Source: Persicobacter psychrovividus (GTDB taxonomy: Bacteria > Bacteroidota > Bacteroidia > Cytophagales > Cyclobacteriaceae). From it: a stretch of 64,000 nucleotides of DNA. The position numbers were made by a program, and so were the translations under genes. Every line of letters begins with the position of its first letter. Position 1 is the stretch's first letter. This document shows positions 34,647-43,396 of this stretch, in pieces. A model generated the notes under the pieces. That model was given only the letters and a program-made list of their open reading frames with translations, made no database searches and had not been told where the DNA came from. Where the stretch lies: positions 1,984,001 to 2,048,000 of the forward strand of contig NZ_AP025292.1 in assembly GCF_036492425.1 (NCBI RefSeq). Direction: 5' to 3'.

Positions 34647-36971
34647 TTATTTAAACTTGCCCTTGAGCATCGCTAATTTGGCTTGCAAATCGCCGTCGGC
34701 AGATTGCTCCTGACGATTACTCCCCTGGCGTCCTCGTGGTCTTTCATTATTACGACCTTGATTGCGCCCTTGTTGCCCACTTCTTTCGTTGTTTCGCTGT
34801 CCCGATCTTTGACCACCACGCGAAGGTTTTTCATTGCTGAAAGGATCCGACTTCATCGACAAACCAATACGTTTGCGGCCTTCATCCACCTCCATAACCG
34901 TAACCGTTACCTGCTGATGAACCTTCACCACTTTAGAAGGGTCATCGACAAATTTATCCGACAGATGACTAACGTGCACCAGGCCATCCTGATGTACCCC
35001 AACATCTACAAAAGCACCAAAAGCAGTAATATTGGTCACAATACCTGGAAGTTTCATACCCATTTTCAGGTCCTTGATTTCCGAGACATTTTCATCAAAA
35101 GAAAAAGCTTCAAACTGCTCACGCGGGTCACGGCCCGGCTTGTCAAGCTCCTGAATAATATCCTCAAGCGTTGGCATACCCACCGTTTCAGAAACATAGT
35201 TTTTCAGCACAATCTGCTTGCGCAAAGCGGCATCTTCCATCAGTTGCTTCACCGAAACCCCCAAATCTTTGGCCATCTGCTCCACGAGTTTGTAGCGCTC
35301 AGGGTGAACCGCTGAACTGTCCAAAGGATTTTTGGAATCGCGTACGCGCAAGAATCCTGCCGCCTGCTCGTAAGCCTTTGGCCCAAGGCGAGGGACGCTT
35401 TTCAATGCCGAGCGGTTCGCAAAAGCCCCGTTCTCATTTCGGTATTTAATGATATTCTCCGCCAGGGAAGGTCCAAGGCCAGAAACGTAAGTCAGCAATT
35501 CTTTTGAAGCGGTATTCAGCTCTACCCCAACGGCATTTACACAAGAGGAAACCGTATCGTCAAGGCCTTTCTTAAGGAGGGACTGATCCACATCGTGCTG
35601 ATACTGGCCAACACCAATGGATTTGGCATCAATTTTCACCAATTCCGCCAATGGGTCCATCAAACGGCGACCAATAGAAACAGCACCACGAACCGTAATA
35701 TCATGGTCAGGGAATTCCTTCCGAGCCACTTCCGAAGCAGAATAAATAGAGGCGCCACTCTCGTTCACCACTACCACCGTTACGTTCGGGATTTTCAGTT
35801 TTTTAACAAAGGTTTCCGTTTCGCGGGAAGCCGTTCCGTTGCCGATTGCGATGGCTTCCACATGGTATTTTGCAGCCCAGGCCATCACGGTTTGCTCCGC
35901 TTCAATTTTCTGACGTTGCCCACCAGTAGGAAAAATGACCGTGTGGTCTTCCAGTTTACCCTGTGCGTCAAGCATCACCACTTTACAGCCTGTACGGAAG
36001 CCTGGGTCAATCGCCAGAACACGCTTCTGCCCCAAAGGAGAGGCCATCAGTAATTGGGCAATATTCTCCCGAAAAACGCGAATGGCTTCCTCATCCGCCG
36101 ACAACTTGGTGGTCATGCGGATCTCCGTTTCCATAGACGGGCGCATCAAGCGTTTGTAGGCATCGCGGGTGGCCTGTTGTTGCTGCTCCCCAACGGCGCC
36201 TCCGCGGGTAACGAACATTTTCTCGAGGGTGAAAATCGCATCCCCTTCCTCAGGTGTAGATTCCAGGGTAATAATTTCCTCTTTCTCCGCACGGCGCATG
36301 GCCAAAATACGGTGAGAAGGTGCCGACTTCAAGTCTTCATCCCACTCAAAATAATCTTTATATTTTTCTCCGGCAGCTTCTTTCCCAGGAATCACACGGG
36401 CATGGAATCGCCCAGATTTCTGGAACAGCTCACGAATTTCGGCACGGGCTTCCTGGTCTTCATTCACCCACTCGGCCATAATATCCCTTGCACCGGCCAA
36501 TGCGGACTCAAGATCTTCTACGCCTTTTTCTTCATCAATGAAGGTTTGCGCCAAAGCCTCAAGGTCAAATTCTTCCTCTCCGAAAATCTTTTCCGCCAAA
36601 GGCTCAAGCCCCTTCTCGCGTGCAATGGTCGCACGGGTTCGGCGTTTAGGTTTGAAGGGCAAATAAATGTCTTCGAGTGCCGACATGGTTTCAGCCTCCA
36701 TCAGCTGAGCGCGCAGTTCATCCGTCAATACTTCCAAATCCGTCATCGACTTCAAAATAGCCTCACGGCGCTTATCAAGCTCCCGAAGTTGCTCCATCCG
36801 ATCCCTCACCGAGGCGATCTGCACTTCATCAAGTGTGCCGGTAACTTCCTTTCGGTATCGAGCAATAAAAGGTACCGTCGCACCTTCATCCAACAAGTTT
36901 GCCGTATTGGCCACCTGTTGTTCTGATATATTTAACTCCTGCGCAATGGTCAGGAAATATTGTTTTGACAT
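34647..36971 (-). CDS. tex: Tex family RNA-binding transcription accessory protein
   Basis: Cytoplasmic nucleic-acid-binding protein of 774 residues related to eukaryotic Spt6. Order of parts: N-terminal helical HTH region (QELNISEQQVANTANLLDEG), a YqgF/RNase H-like domain (VLAIDPGFRTGCKVVMLD near 320), helix-hairpin-helix motifs (LGPSLAENIIKYR, then SALKSVPRLGPKAYEQAAGFLR, shortened here), and an S1 RNA-binding domain near 645-715 (GAFVDVGVHQDGLVHVSHLS). An Arg/Gly/Asn-rich tail follows (SGQRNNERSGQQGRNQGRNN), ending AKLAMLKGKFK. The tail is probably disordered and would add RNA affinity. It is monocistronic with a good promoter at 36998-37027. Confidence 0.95.
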   Translation of the reverse strand: MSKQYFLTIAQELNISEQQVANTANLLDEGATVPFIARYRKEVTGTLDEVQIASVRDRMEQLRELDKRREAILKSMTDLEVLTDELRAQLMEAETMSALEDIYLPFKPKRRTRATIAREKGLEPLAEKIFGEEEFDLEALAQTFIDEEKGVEDLESALAGARDIMAEWVNEDQEARAEIRELFQKSGRFHARVIPGKEAAGEKYKDYFEWDEDLKSAPSHRILAMRRAEKEEIITLESTPEEGDAIFTLEKMFVTRGGAVGEQQQQATRDAYKRLMRPSMETEIRMTTKLSADEEAIRVFRENIAQLLMASPLGQKRVLAIDPGFRTGCKVVMLDAQGKLEDHTVIFPTGGQRQKIEAEQTVMAWAAKYHVEAIAIGNGTASRETETFVKKLKIPNVTVVVVNESGASIYSASEVARKEFPDHDITVRGAVSIGRRLMDPLAELVKIDAKSIGVGQYQHDVDQSLLKKGLDDTVSSCVNAVGVELNTASKELLTYVSGLGPSLAENIIKYRNENGAFANRSALKSVPRLGPKAYEQAAGFLRVRDSKNPLDSSAVHPERYKLVEQMAKDLGVSVKQLMEDAALRKQIVLKNYVSETVGMPTLEDIIQELDKPGRDPREQFEAFSFDENVSEIKDLKMGMKLPGIVTNITAFGAFVDVGVHQDGLVHVSHLSDKFVDDPSKVVKVHQQVTVTVMEVDEGRKRIGLSMKSDPFSNEKPSRGGQRSGQRNNERSGQQGRNQGRNNERPRGRQGSNRQEQSADGDLQAKLAMLKGKFK

Positions 36972-36997
36972 GTTGGTATTTTTGAATGCTTAGTTTG

Positions 36998-37027
36998 CAA
37001 AAATAACCAAAAGGGGCAATGGTCAAA
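36998..37027 (-). promoter_or_regulatory. Promoter of tex (Bacteroidota type)
   Basis: On the reverse strand TTTG (37027-37024), an 18-base spacer and TATTTTTG (37005-36998) match both halves of the Bacteroidota primary sigma consensus. It lies 27 bases before the tex ATG. This is the best-matching promoter in the window. Confidence 0.7.
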
Positions 37028-37249
37028 ATCTTCATGCACAGTATTGCCTCAGAAATATTCGTTTTATGAGAAGTGTCGGTATGAAAAACACCCCGCTCAG
37101 GGCGAATTTTGCCTGTTAACCACGCGATAAATCCTGAGGTGAGATTTTTTTCCCAATGAGGTACCTTCCCGAGCTAAAAAGGTCAATATTGGTCTTTTGG
37201 CGGACGCCCAAAACCACATAATCTTCCTTAATTTGCTGAAAAGAATAAA

Positions 37250-37840
37250 ATGATGACCACCCTCGACCGACTAAAAAAACATTGGCAGAATATCCTGATC
37301 GGGATTTTCTTTGTCCTGATGCTCGTGCTTCCTTCATTTAGAATGTTTGTTTCCAGTAATTTTCAGCGACTGTTACTGCAATCGAGGATTCTTCAGCCTG
37401 AAGAAGTACAGGCTTCCGCAGCCCTGCCGAGGGTTCCCTATCAGTGGAGCATCACCGATCAGGCAGGAAAAGAAGTGCCCATGAGCCAATTCGAAGGAAA
37501 AACAATCTTTCTGAATTTTTGGGCGAGCTGGTGCCCTCCCTGCGTGGCTGAGCTACCGGATATTTTGTCGCTGATGGAAAAAACTGACCGTTCAAAAGTC
37601 GCCTTTATTCTCCTGAATATGGACCGGAAACCCGAAGCCCTTGAGCGGTTCATGAAAAAGAAAGGCTATGATTTTCAGTATTACCGCATGCATTCCCCGC
37701 TGCCAGAGCTCCTGCAAAGCCAGTCATTGCCGACCACTCACATTATATCTCCCGAAGGGAAATTGCTGACCACCAAAAAGGGCATGGCCTATTATGATAC
37801 GGAGCACTTTAAAAATTACCTTGAAAACGGGGGAAGATAG
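37250..37840 (+). CDS. TlpA-like thioredoxin-fold protein, membrane-anchored
   Basis: A 196-residue thioredoxin-like protein with one N-terminal membrane segment (about 15-35), so the catalytic domain faces the periplasm. The active site is Cys95-Pro-Pro-Cys98 in WASWCPPCVAEL, and a cis-proline follows in SLPTTHIISPEG. It is of the TlpA/ResA type, which keeps cysteines of exported proteins or cytochrome c apoproteins reduced. It lies 49 bases upstream of the region leading to gldA on the same strand. A -7 element between them suggests gldA has its own promoter, so a functional link to gliding is not established. The start MMTTLDRL at 37250 is the first ATG. Confidence 0.88.
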   Translation: MMTTLDRLKKHWQNILIGIFFVLMLVLPSFRMFVSSNFQRLLLQSRILQPEEVQASAALPRVPYQWSITDQAGKEVPMSQFEGKTIFLNFWASWCPPCVAELPDILSLMEKTDRSKVAFILLNMDRKPEALERFMKKKGYDFQYYRMHSPLPELLQSQSLPTTHIISPEGKLLTTKKGMAYYDTEHFKNYLENGGR

Positions 37841-37884
37841 TCTTTAACAAGAAAGAACAGCTTTTTCAGCAGGGATCAAGGGCT

Positions 37885-37892
37885 TATTTTTG
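37885..37892 (+). promoter_or_regulatory. Putative -7 element for gldA
   Basis: TATTTTTG is an exact TAnnTTTG match, 52 bases before the GTG proposed as the gldA start. It argues against the longer TTG start that overlaps it at 37890. The -33 region is only T-rich. Confidence 0.5.
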
Positions 37893-37943
37893 CGAAATCG
37901 GTGTTTTTATACCATTATTGCAAAGAGGACCATCATTGCTACT

Positions 37944-38855
37944 GTGTCAGTAAAAATAAAAAATCTAACCCGAACATTTGGCCAACAAAAGGCGGTCAAT
38001 AATATTTCCTTCGAGGCGCATCCTGGGGAAATCCTGGGATTTCTCGGCCCGAACGGTGCGGGGAAATCCACCACCATGAAAATCGCCACAGGCTACCTGA
38101 GCCCTACCGAAGGCACCGTGGAGGTTTGTGGGATTGATGTGGTGAAACACCCCCTGAAGTCGCGATCAAAAATTGGCTACCTGCCCGAAAGCAACCCGCT
38201 GTACTATGAAATGTATGTGCATGAATACCTGCGTTTTGCCGGAAAGCTACACGGCTTGAAGGGCCCCTATCTATCCAAAAGAATCCATAAGGTGATTTCC
38301 CTTTGTGGGCTGGAGCGGGAGCAGAACAAAAAAATCGGTCAGCTTTCAAAAGGCTATAAACAGCGCGTGGGGCTTGCTCAGGCGTTTATTCATGACCCAG
38401 AGGTGCTTATTCTTGATGAGCCCACCACAGGCCTTGACCCCAACCAGTTGATTGAAATTCGGCAACTGATAAAAACGGTCGGCAAAGATAAAACGGTAAT
38501 CTTTTCCTCCCATATTATGCAGGAGGTTCAGGCACTTTGCGACCGAGTGATTATCATTGATCAGGGAACAGTACTCACCGACCACCCCATTGATCAGCTT
38601 CAATATAAAGCCGACGAACAACATATATTACTGGAAACACAATTTGAGGCCGACCTCTCCCCGATTCAGGAAATAGATGGTGTGGATCAGATCGAGGAAA
38701 TTTCTCCTTTGAATTACCGCATCATTGCACATAGCAATCAGGATTTGCGCTACTTCATTTTTAAAGTTTGCGCACAACAGAACATCCCCTTGGTGGGGCT
38801 TGCTCAGGAAAAATGGTCCATAGAAAAAACTTTTCAGGCCCTTACAGCACATTAA
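37944..38855 (+). CDS. gldA: Gliding motility ABC transporter ATP-binding protein GldA
   Basis: ATPase subunit (about 303 residues) of the GldAFG ABC transporter required for gliding in Flavobacterium. I start at the GTG at 37944 (MSVKIKNLTRTFG): the conserved N terminus begins there, and the upstream TTG at 37890 lies within a promoter-like element. Walker A GPNGAGKS is at 35-42, then the Q-loop region YLPESNPLYYEM, the signature LSKGYKQR, Walker B VLILDEPTTGLDP and the switch histidine in FSSHIMQE. The C-terminal ~80 residues are the regulatory domain seen in GldA. gldF, gldG and a DUF4340 gene follow on the same strand after a 179-bp gap, so the whole transporter is encoded together. Confidence 0.93.
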   Translation: MSVKIKNLTRTFGQQKAVNNISFEAHPGEILGFLGPNGAGKSTTMKIATGYLSPTEGTVEVCGIDVVKHPLKSRSKIGYLPESNPLYYEMYVHEYLRFAGKLHGLKGPYLSKRIHKVISLCGLEREQNKKIGQLSKGYKQRVGLAQAFIHDPEVLILDEPTTGLDPNQLIEIRQLIKTVGKDKTVIFSSHIMQEVQALCDRVIIIDQGTVLTDHPIDQLQYKADEQHILLETQFEADLSPIQEIDGVDQIEEISPLNYRIIAHSNQDLRYFIFKVCAQQNIPLVGLAQEKWSIEKTFQALTAH

Positions 38856-39034
38856 TACGGAGTGGCTATTTGCCCACAGATTAGGCAGATATTCACAGAT
38901 CATTTTTTCGGTCCATCACTATTTCGGGCATCTCGCCTGGAATCGCCCAATGGTTGCAGGCTTTAATGCTTGACTCAAATCCCCCTTTCAATAGAAGAGG
39001 ACAAACCAAAATAAGGTAAAACTAACTATAAATC
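38856..39034. other. gldA-gldF spacer with phased CACAGAT repeats
   Basis: A 179-base gap containing CACAGAT at 38875-38881, GGCAGAT at 38884-38890 and CACAGAT at 38894-38900, spaced about 9-10 bases. Read on the other strand this gives ATCTGTG units, a pattern I recall as dispersed in Bacteroidota intergenic DNA. No exact TAnnTTTG element or terminator is seen. Confidence 0.45.
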
Positions 39035-39763
39035 ATGCTTCAGATATTTGCTAAAGAAGTAAAAAATTTCCTCAGCTCCCTGATTGCCTATATGGTGATG
39101 GGGGTGTTTCTGGTCATCACCGGGCTGATCGTCTGGGTTTTCCCCGAAACGAACGTCCTCAGTTATGGCTATGCTGAACTTGGCCCGCTTTTCAATCTTG
39201 GCCCCTATGTACTGATGTTCCTCATTCCAGCCATTTGCATGCGCACATTTGCTGAAGAAAAGAAAACAGGAACCCTTGAGCTTTTGCTTACCAAACCCCT
39301 GAGCGACCTGCAAATCATCTTGGGGAAATTCACCGCCTCCTGGTTCCTGGTGCTTTTGGCCATCCTGCCCACGAGCATTTATTGCTACTCCCTTTACCAC
39401 CTGGCATCACCTGTGGGCAACATTGATTCCGCAGGCATAACAGGCTCCTATTTTGGGCTGATCCTCCTGGCGGGCGTATTCACAGCCTTTGGCGTACTGG
39501 CTTCCTCCATTTCCGAAAATCAGATTATCGCCTTTATTTTGGCTGTTTTTATGTGTTTCATGATGTATGCTGGCTTTGATTCGATCAGTAACATCAACAT
39601 CTGGAGCGATTATTCCCCTATCATTGCACAATTGGGTTTACTGTCCCATTATCAGGGAATGAGTAAAGGACTGATCGATTCGAGAGATCTGTTTTATTTT
39701 TTAACAGCTATGATCGTTGCTTTGCAACTGACACGCATGAGCCTTGGAAGTAGAAAATGGTAG
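39035..39763 (+). CDS. gldF: Gliding motility ABC transporter permease GldF
   Basis: Six-helix membrane permease of 242 residues, partner of GldA and GldG. The N terminus KEVKNFLSSLIAYMVMGVFL, the segment MRTFAEEKKTGTLELLLTKP near residues 70-90 and the helix pattern are typical of GldF and of the ABC-2 type permeases. It overlaps gldG by seven bases, showing tight co-translation. The transported substrate of GldAFG is unknown. In Flavobacterium the genes are needed for gliding although some Bacteroidota lack them. Confidence 0.93.
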   Translation: MLQIFAKEVKNFLSSLIAYMVMGVFLVITGLIVWVFPETNVLSYGYAELGPLFNLGPYVLMFLIPAICMRTFAEEKKTGTLELLLTKPLSDLQIILGKFTASWFLVLLAILPTSIYCYSLYHLASPVGNIDSAGITGSYFGLILLAGVFTAFGVLASSISENQIIAFILAVFMCFMMYAGFDSISNINIWSDYSPIIAQLGLLSHYQGMSKGLIDSRDLFYFLTAMIVALQLTRMSLGSRKW

Positions 39764-41457
39764 ATTTTAAAAAGAAATTCCACAGTCTAAAAGTCAGAGA
39801 TATTCTGATTACTTTGATTGTCATTATGCTGGCCACCAACCTGAATCTGCTGGTGAGCAAGCACTTTTTTCAGGTGGACCTGACCTCAGAGGGACGTTAC
39901 ACCCTTAGTAATGCCACAAAAAATATTCTTAAAAAGCTGGATGATATCGTGTATGTCGATGTGTACCTCGATGGTGATTTCCCGGCAGGATTCAAGCGCC
40001 TGCAAACCAGTATCGAGGAAACGCTTGACGTTTTTCATTCTTATGCAGGGGATAAAATCCAGTACCGATTCATTGACCCTTCTTCAGCAAAAAGCAGCCG
40101 GTCAAAAAACGAGTATTATCAATACCTGGCCAATATGGGCATTCAGCCCACCAATATCCATGCGACGGAAAATGGCAAGAAGATCGAAAAAATCATCTTC
40201 CCGGGGGCTATTATTTCCTACGGCGGTAAAGAGCTCGGCGTCATGCTTTTTAAGGGCAACAAATCAGCGCCACCGCAGGAGCGTCTAAATCAGTCGGTGG
40301 AAGGAGTGGAATATGAACTGATTTCGAGTATAAAAAAACTGACACAACGAAAGCGCAAGCATGTGGCGATTTTGAGCGAAGACAGTCATATTCGTCCCAA
40401 TGAATTGGCGGGGCTTCAGGCATGTCTGAAAGACAACTACGAGCTCACCATTTCCACCCTGCAACAGTTACCAAACCTGATGCCTTTCGATGCCGTGCTA
40501 TTACTCCGTCCGAAATCCAGCTACATTCCACGTCAGGAATATGAACTTGACCAATATGTAATGAATGGTGGTAAACTGCTCGTTTTTGGCGAAGGGTTTA
40601 AAATTGATACCGACAGCCTTAAATCAAGCGGACGCGCCTTCGCCACGCCTATTCAGGGCGGTATTGACAATTTGCTTTTCAAGTGGGGCATCAAAAAAGA
40701 TGGCAACATCATTCAGGACCTGAATGCCGGAACCTACCCGATAGTTACCGGAAATATGGGAGATCAGCCTCAAATTCAGCTGATGCCTTTCCCCTATTAT
40801 CCATTGATCAATCAGTTTGGGAAAAACCCGATTGTCAATAACCTTGACGCCATCAAGATGGATTATGCCTCGGCACTGGATACCGTGAAAGTTGCCGGAA
40901 TCCGAAAAACGCCACTGATGTTTTCATCACCATATTCACGGACCGTTCAGGCTCCGGTACTTATTGAATTGACCAATATGCGTGGGCAAATTGACCCGAA
41001 GAAATTTAATCAGGGGCCCTTCGCTACAGCTTATCTTTTGGAGGGGAAATTCACCTCTATTTATAAAGACCGGTTCCTGCCGGGCTTTGCCAATTCAAAA
41101 ACTTTCAAAGCGGAAACCGCCGACAACAAAATAATGGTGGTAGGTGATGCCGATATTTTGCTGAACAAAATCAACCCCCGAGATGGGCAGCCGGTTCCGC
41201 TTGGGGTAGATCCGTACAGTCAGCAGGATTACGCCCATGCCGATTTTATTAAAAACAGCCTGAGTTATTTACTTGATGACAATGGGATTATTATCGCCAG
41301 AAACAAAACACTGAAAATCCGTCCGTTGGACAAGGTGAAGGTGCTCGAAGAACAGACCTTCTGGCAGACCCTCAACATTGCCTTGCCAGTACTTTTGATA
41401 CTCCTCCTTGGAGTGATATGGTATTTTGTCCGTAAACAACGCTATTCAAAATTTTAA
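39757..41457 (+). CDS. gldG: Gliding motility ABC transporter auxiliary protein GldG
   Basis: A protein of 566 residues with a membrane segment at each end (about 16-35 and 540-560) and a large extracytoplasmic domain between them. Marks of the family are VDLTSEGRYTLSNATKNILK near 45-65, YRFIDPS, and the IFT52/ABC-type uncharacterised domain with KHVAILSEDS and the late VVGDADILLNK. GldG works with GldF and GldA. It overlaps gldF at the start and is three bases before the DUF4340 gene, so these three are one transcriptional unit. Confidence 0.93.
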   Translation: MVDFKKKFHSLKVRDILITLIVIMLATNLNLLVSKHFFQVDLTSEGRYTLSNATKNILKKLDDIVYVDVYLDGDFPAGFKRLQTSIEETLDVFHSYAGDKIQYRFIDPSSAKSSRSKNEYYQYLANMGIQPTNIHATENGKKIEKIIFPGAIISYGGKELGVMLFKGNKSAPPQERLNQSVEGVEYELISSIKKLTQRKRKHVAILSEDSHIRPNELAGLQACLKDNYELTISTLQQLPNLMPFDAVLLLRPKSSYIPRQEYELDQYVMNGGKLLVFGEGFKIDTDSLKSSGRAFATPIQGGIDNLLFKWGIKKDGNIIQDLNAGTYPIVTGNMGDQPQIQLMPFPYYPLINQFGKNPIVNNLDAIKMDYASALDTVKVAGIRKTPLMFSSPYSRTVQAPVLIELTNMRGQIDPKKFNQGPFATAYLLEGKFTSIYKDRFLPGFANSKTFKAETADNKIMVVGDADILLNKINPRDGQPVPLGVDPYSQQDYAHADFIKNSLSYLLDDNGIIIARNKTLKIRPLDKVKVLEEQTFWQTLNIALPVLLILLLGVIWYFVRKQRYSKF

Positions 41458-41460
41458 TCC

Positions 41461-42399
41461 ATGCGTACCAACACACAATTACTGATCATACTTATTGGGC
41501 TGATCGCCTGGCTGGTGATTGACCTGACGATGGATTTCGGTAAAAAAACCGAATTTGCCAATTTACAGGAATTTGCCGTAACGGATACTGCCGACATTCA
41601 GTCCATCACGATCCAAAACCAACAACAGGTGTCCTATCTCAAAAGGGAACAAAACTCCTGGACGATCAACAATAAACCTGCTGAAGATGGCATGATTAAG
41701 GTGCTCCTGAGCATTTTGCATCAGGTAGAAGTAAAGCGACTGGTGCCTAAAAATGAAGTTCAGCAGGTCAATGCCACTTTGCAGAAAAGGGGAATTCAGG
41801 TAACTGTAAATACCGATGGCAAGGACTTTTCCTTTGTTACCGCTGGTAACCAGGACCGCACGGTTTCCTATGGCCAGATTGATGACCAAAGGCCAGCGAC
41901 TCTTTACCTGCCAGGCTACAACAGTTATGTTACTGGAATTTTTGAGGTACAGCCCAACGATTGGCGACACCGCGCAATCTTCCGCAGCAGTGCCCATTCA
42001 CTGAAATCTGTCACGGTTTCCTATCCGAACAATCCCGCTGAAGGCTTTACCATCCTGCCCGACGAACAAAAGTGGAAGGTGGATCACTACCCGGCAGCCG
42101 ACCCGAAAAAAATCTTTGAATACCTCTCGCAATTTGGCTATTTTCAGGTGGATCAGTATATCGATAAAGGGCAGGTTCCTCAGGTGGATGAATTACTTCA
42201 AGGTGAGCCATCGCTTGTACTGACCATTGATGATATCAACCCTCAACAAAAGGGAACGCTCGAACTCTTTGAGACCCCTACCAAAGAAAAGCTGATGGCC
42301 GGTTTACTCAACCATCAGCAAATTGTGCTGATTGATAAAAAGCGTGTTACGGGCATCTTCAAGAAGAAACAGGACTTTAAAGCCGACAGCAGCAAATAG
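41461..42399 (+). CDS. DUF4340 domain protein co-transcribed with gldFG
   Basis: A 312-residue protein with an N-terminal membrane anchor or signal (LLIILIGLIAWLVIDL) and the rest outside the cytoplasm. Two repeats typical of DUF4340 are visible: VTDTADIQSITIQNQQQVSYL with WTINNKPAEDGMIKVLLSIL, and later RSSAHSLKSVTVSYPNNPAEGF with WKVDHYPAADPKKIFEYLSQ (each stated here in parts). DUF4340 proteins commonly follow GldG-like genes in other bacteria, so it is probably an accessory part of the same ABC system. It begins three bases after gldG and is followed by a terminator. Confidence 0.85.
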   Translation: MRTNTQLLIILIGLIAWLVIDLTMDFGKKTEFANLQEFAVTDTADIQSITIQNQQQVSYLKREQNSWTINNKPAEDGMIKVLLSILHQVEVKRLVPKNEVQQVNATLQKRGIQVTVNTDGKDFSFVTAGNQDRTVSYGQIDDQRPATLYLPGYNSYVTGIFEVQPNDWRHRAIFRSSAHSLKSVTVSYPNNPAEGFTILPDEQKWKVDHYPAADPKKIFEYLSQFGYFQVDQYIDKGQVPQVDELLQGEPSLVLTIDDINPQQKGTLELFETPTKEKLMAGLLNHQQIVLIDKKRVTGIFKKKQDFKADSSK

Positions 42400-42424
42400 C
42401 CTTTCGGGAACATCACATTTAACA

Positions 42425-42454
42425 AGCACCTTCATTTGGAGGTGCTCCTTTTTT
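42425..42454 (+). terminator. Terminator of the gld operon
   Basis: A 7-bp stem, AGCACCT / AGGTGCT, with an 8-base loop is followed by CC and six T. It lies 25 bases after the DUF4340 stop codon. Confidence 0.85.
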
Positions 42455-42531
42455 GATATAATTCTGCGGATTTACTTCGGTTTACTCCTACACATCGTTA
42501 AATTAAGTAAAGAACAAAGCTTAATACAGCC

Positions 42532-43338
42532 ATGACGACAAACAACATCAAAGACCTACTGGAGCAAATGTGGCGGGATTATTCCACCATGAATCCGCAG
42601 GCCTACCGCATTTATCACAGCCTGCTGGAGAAGGAGGACAAGATTGTCAATGACCACATTGCCCTCCGTACCTTCAATGATCCGCGCATAGGCATCGACG
42701 TCCTTAAAAAGCCCTTTATCGAAAGCGGATATGTATATAAAGGGGAATACCATTTTACGGCAAAAAAACTGTATGCCCAGCACTTTGAACACCTTGACCC
42801 ACTGATGCCGAAGATTTTTATCTCGGAACTGAAGCTCGAAGAATTTTCTGATGAGCTGCAACAGACCGTCCGGGGGCTTATCGACCAGGTGCCCGAAGAG
42901 CTTTATCAGCGGTTTGATTTCGTGAATATTGGCCGACCGTGGGATTTGGATTTCAAGACCTACGAAAAGCTGCTCGCAGAAAGTGAATATGCCGGATGGG
43001 TATCGGCTCATGGCTTCCGCCCGAATCACTTCACGATTTTCGTTAATCATTTAAAATCCATCCCTTCGCTTCGTGGGGTGAATGATTTCATCAAACGCAT
43101 GGGCTTTAAGCTTAACGACAGCGGAGGGGAGATCAAAGGCTCTAAGGAAGTGATGTTACGACAATCTTCCACACTTGCTGATCGTGTGGCTGTGGCCTTT
43201 AGTGATGGTGAGCACGAGATTCCGGCTTGTTACTATGAGTTTGCTTACCGTTACCCCAAAAGCAATGGCGTGCTATATACCGGCTTTGTGGCACAGTCTG
43301 CGGATAAGATTTTTGAGAGTACGAATAAAAGTCAATAA
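42532..43338 (+). CDS. DUF1338 family protein (2-oxoadipate dioxygenase/decarboxylase-like)
   Basis: A cytoplasmic protein of 268 residues in the DUF1338 family. The characterised member HglS (YdcJ) is an iron-dependent enzyme that turns 2-oxoadipate into 2-hydroxyglutarate in lysine breakdown. Candidate metal-binding histidines are His42 in NDHIALRTF and His166 in RPNHFTIF; a later glutamate (YYEFAYRYP region) could be the third ligand. The Bacteroidota form is much shorter than HglS, so the same reaction should not be assumed. It is a single gene between the gld terminator and a bidirectional terminator shared with ftsZ. Confidence 0.85.
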   Translation: MTTNNIKDLLEQMWRDYSTMNPQAYRIYHSLLEKEDKIVNDHIALRTFNDPRIGIDVLKKPFIESGYVYKGEYHFTAKKLYAQHFEHLDPLMPKIFISELKLEEFSDELQQTVRGLIDQVPEELYQRFDFVNIGRPWDLDFKTYEKLLAESEYAGWVSAHGFRPNHFTIFVNHLKSIPSLRGVNDFIKRMGFKLNDSGGEIKGSKEVMLRQSSTLADRVAVAFSDGEHEIPACYYEFAYRYPKSNGVLYTGFVAQSADKIFESTNKSQ

Positions 43339-43341
43339 ATG

Positions 43342-43377
43342 AAAAAAAGGGCACTGAAATTAATCAGTGCCCTTTTT
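43342..43377. terminator. Bidirectional terminator between the DUF1338 gene and ftsZ
   Basis: A perfect 14-bp stem, AAAAAGGGCACTGA / TCAGTGCCCTTTTT, with a 6-base loop. Runs of A and T lie on both sides. It closes both convergent transcripts. Confidence 0.94.
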
Positions 43378-43396
43378 GTTGTCTTTAAACCTCAAC

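Noticed and set aside
36054-36926. A 290-codon forward frame antisense to tex
   Set aside because: tex is a clear, fully conserved gene on the other strand; the long frame is a composition effect.
37116-37337. A 73-codon reverse frame between tex and the thioredoxin-like gene
   Set aside because: It overlaps the start of the well-supported thioredoxin-like gene in antisense and has no recognisable features.
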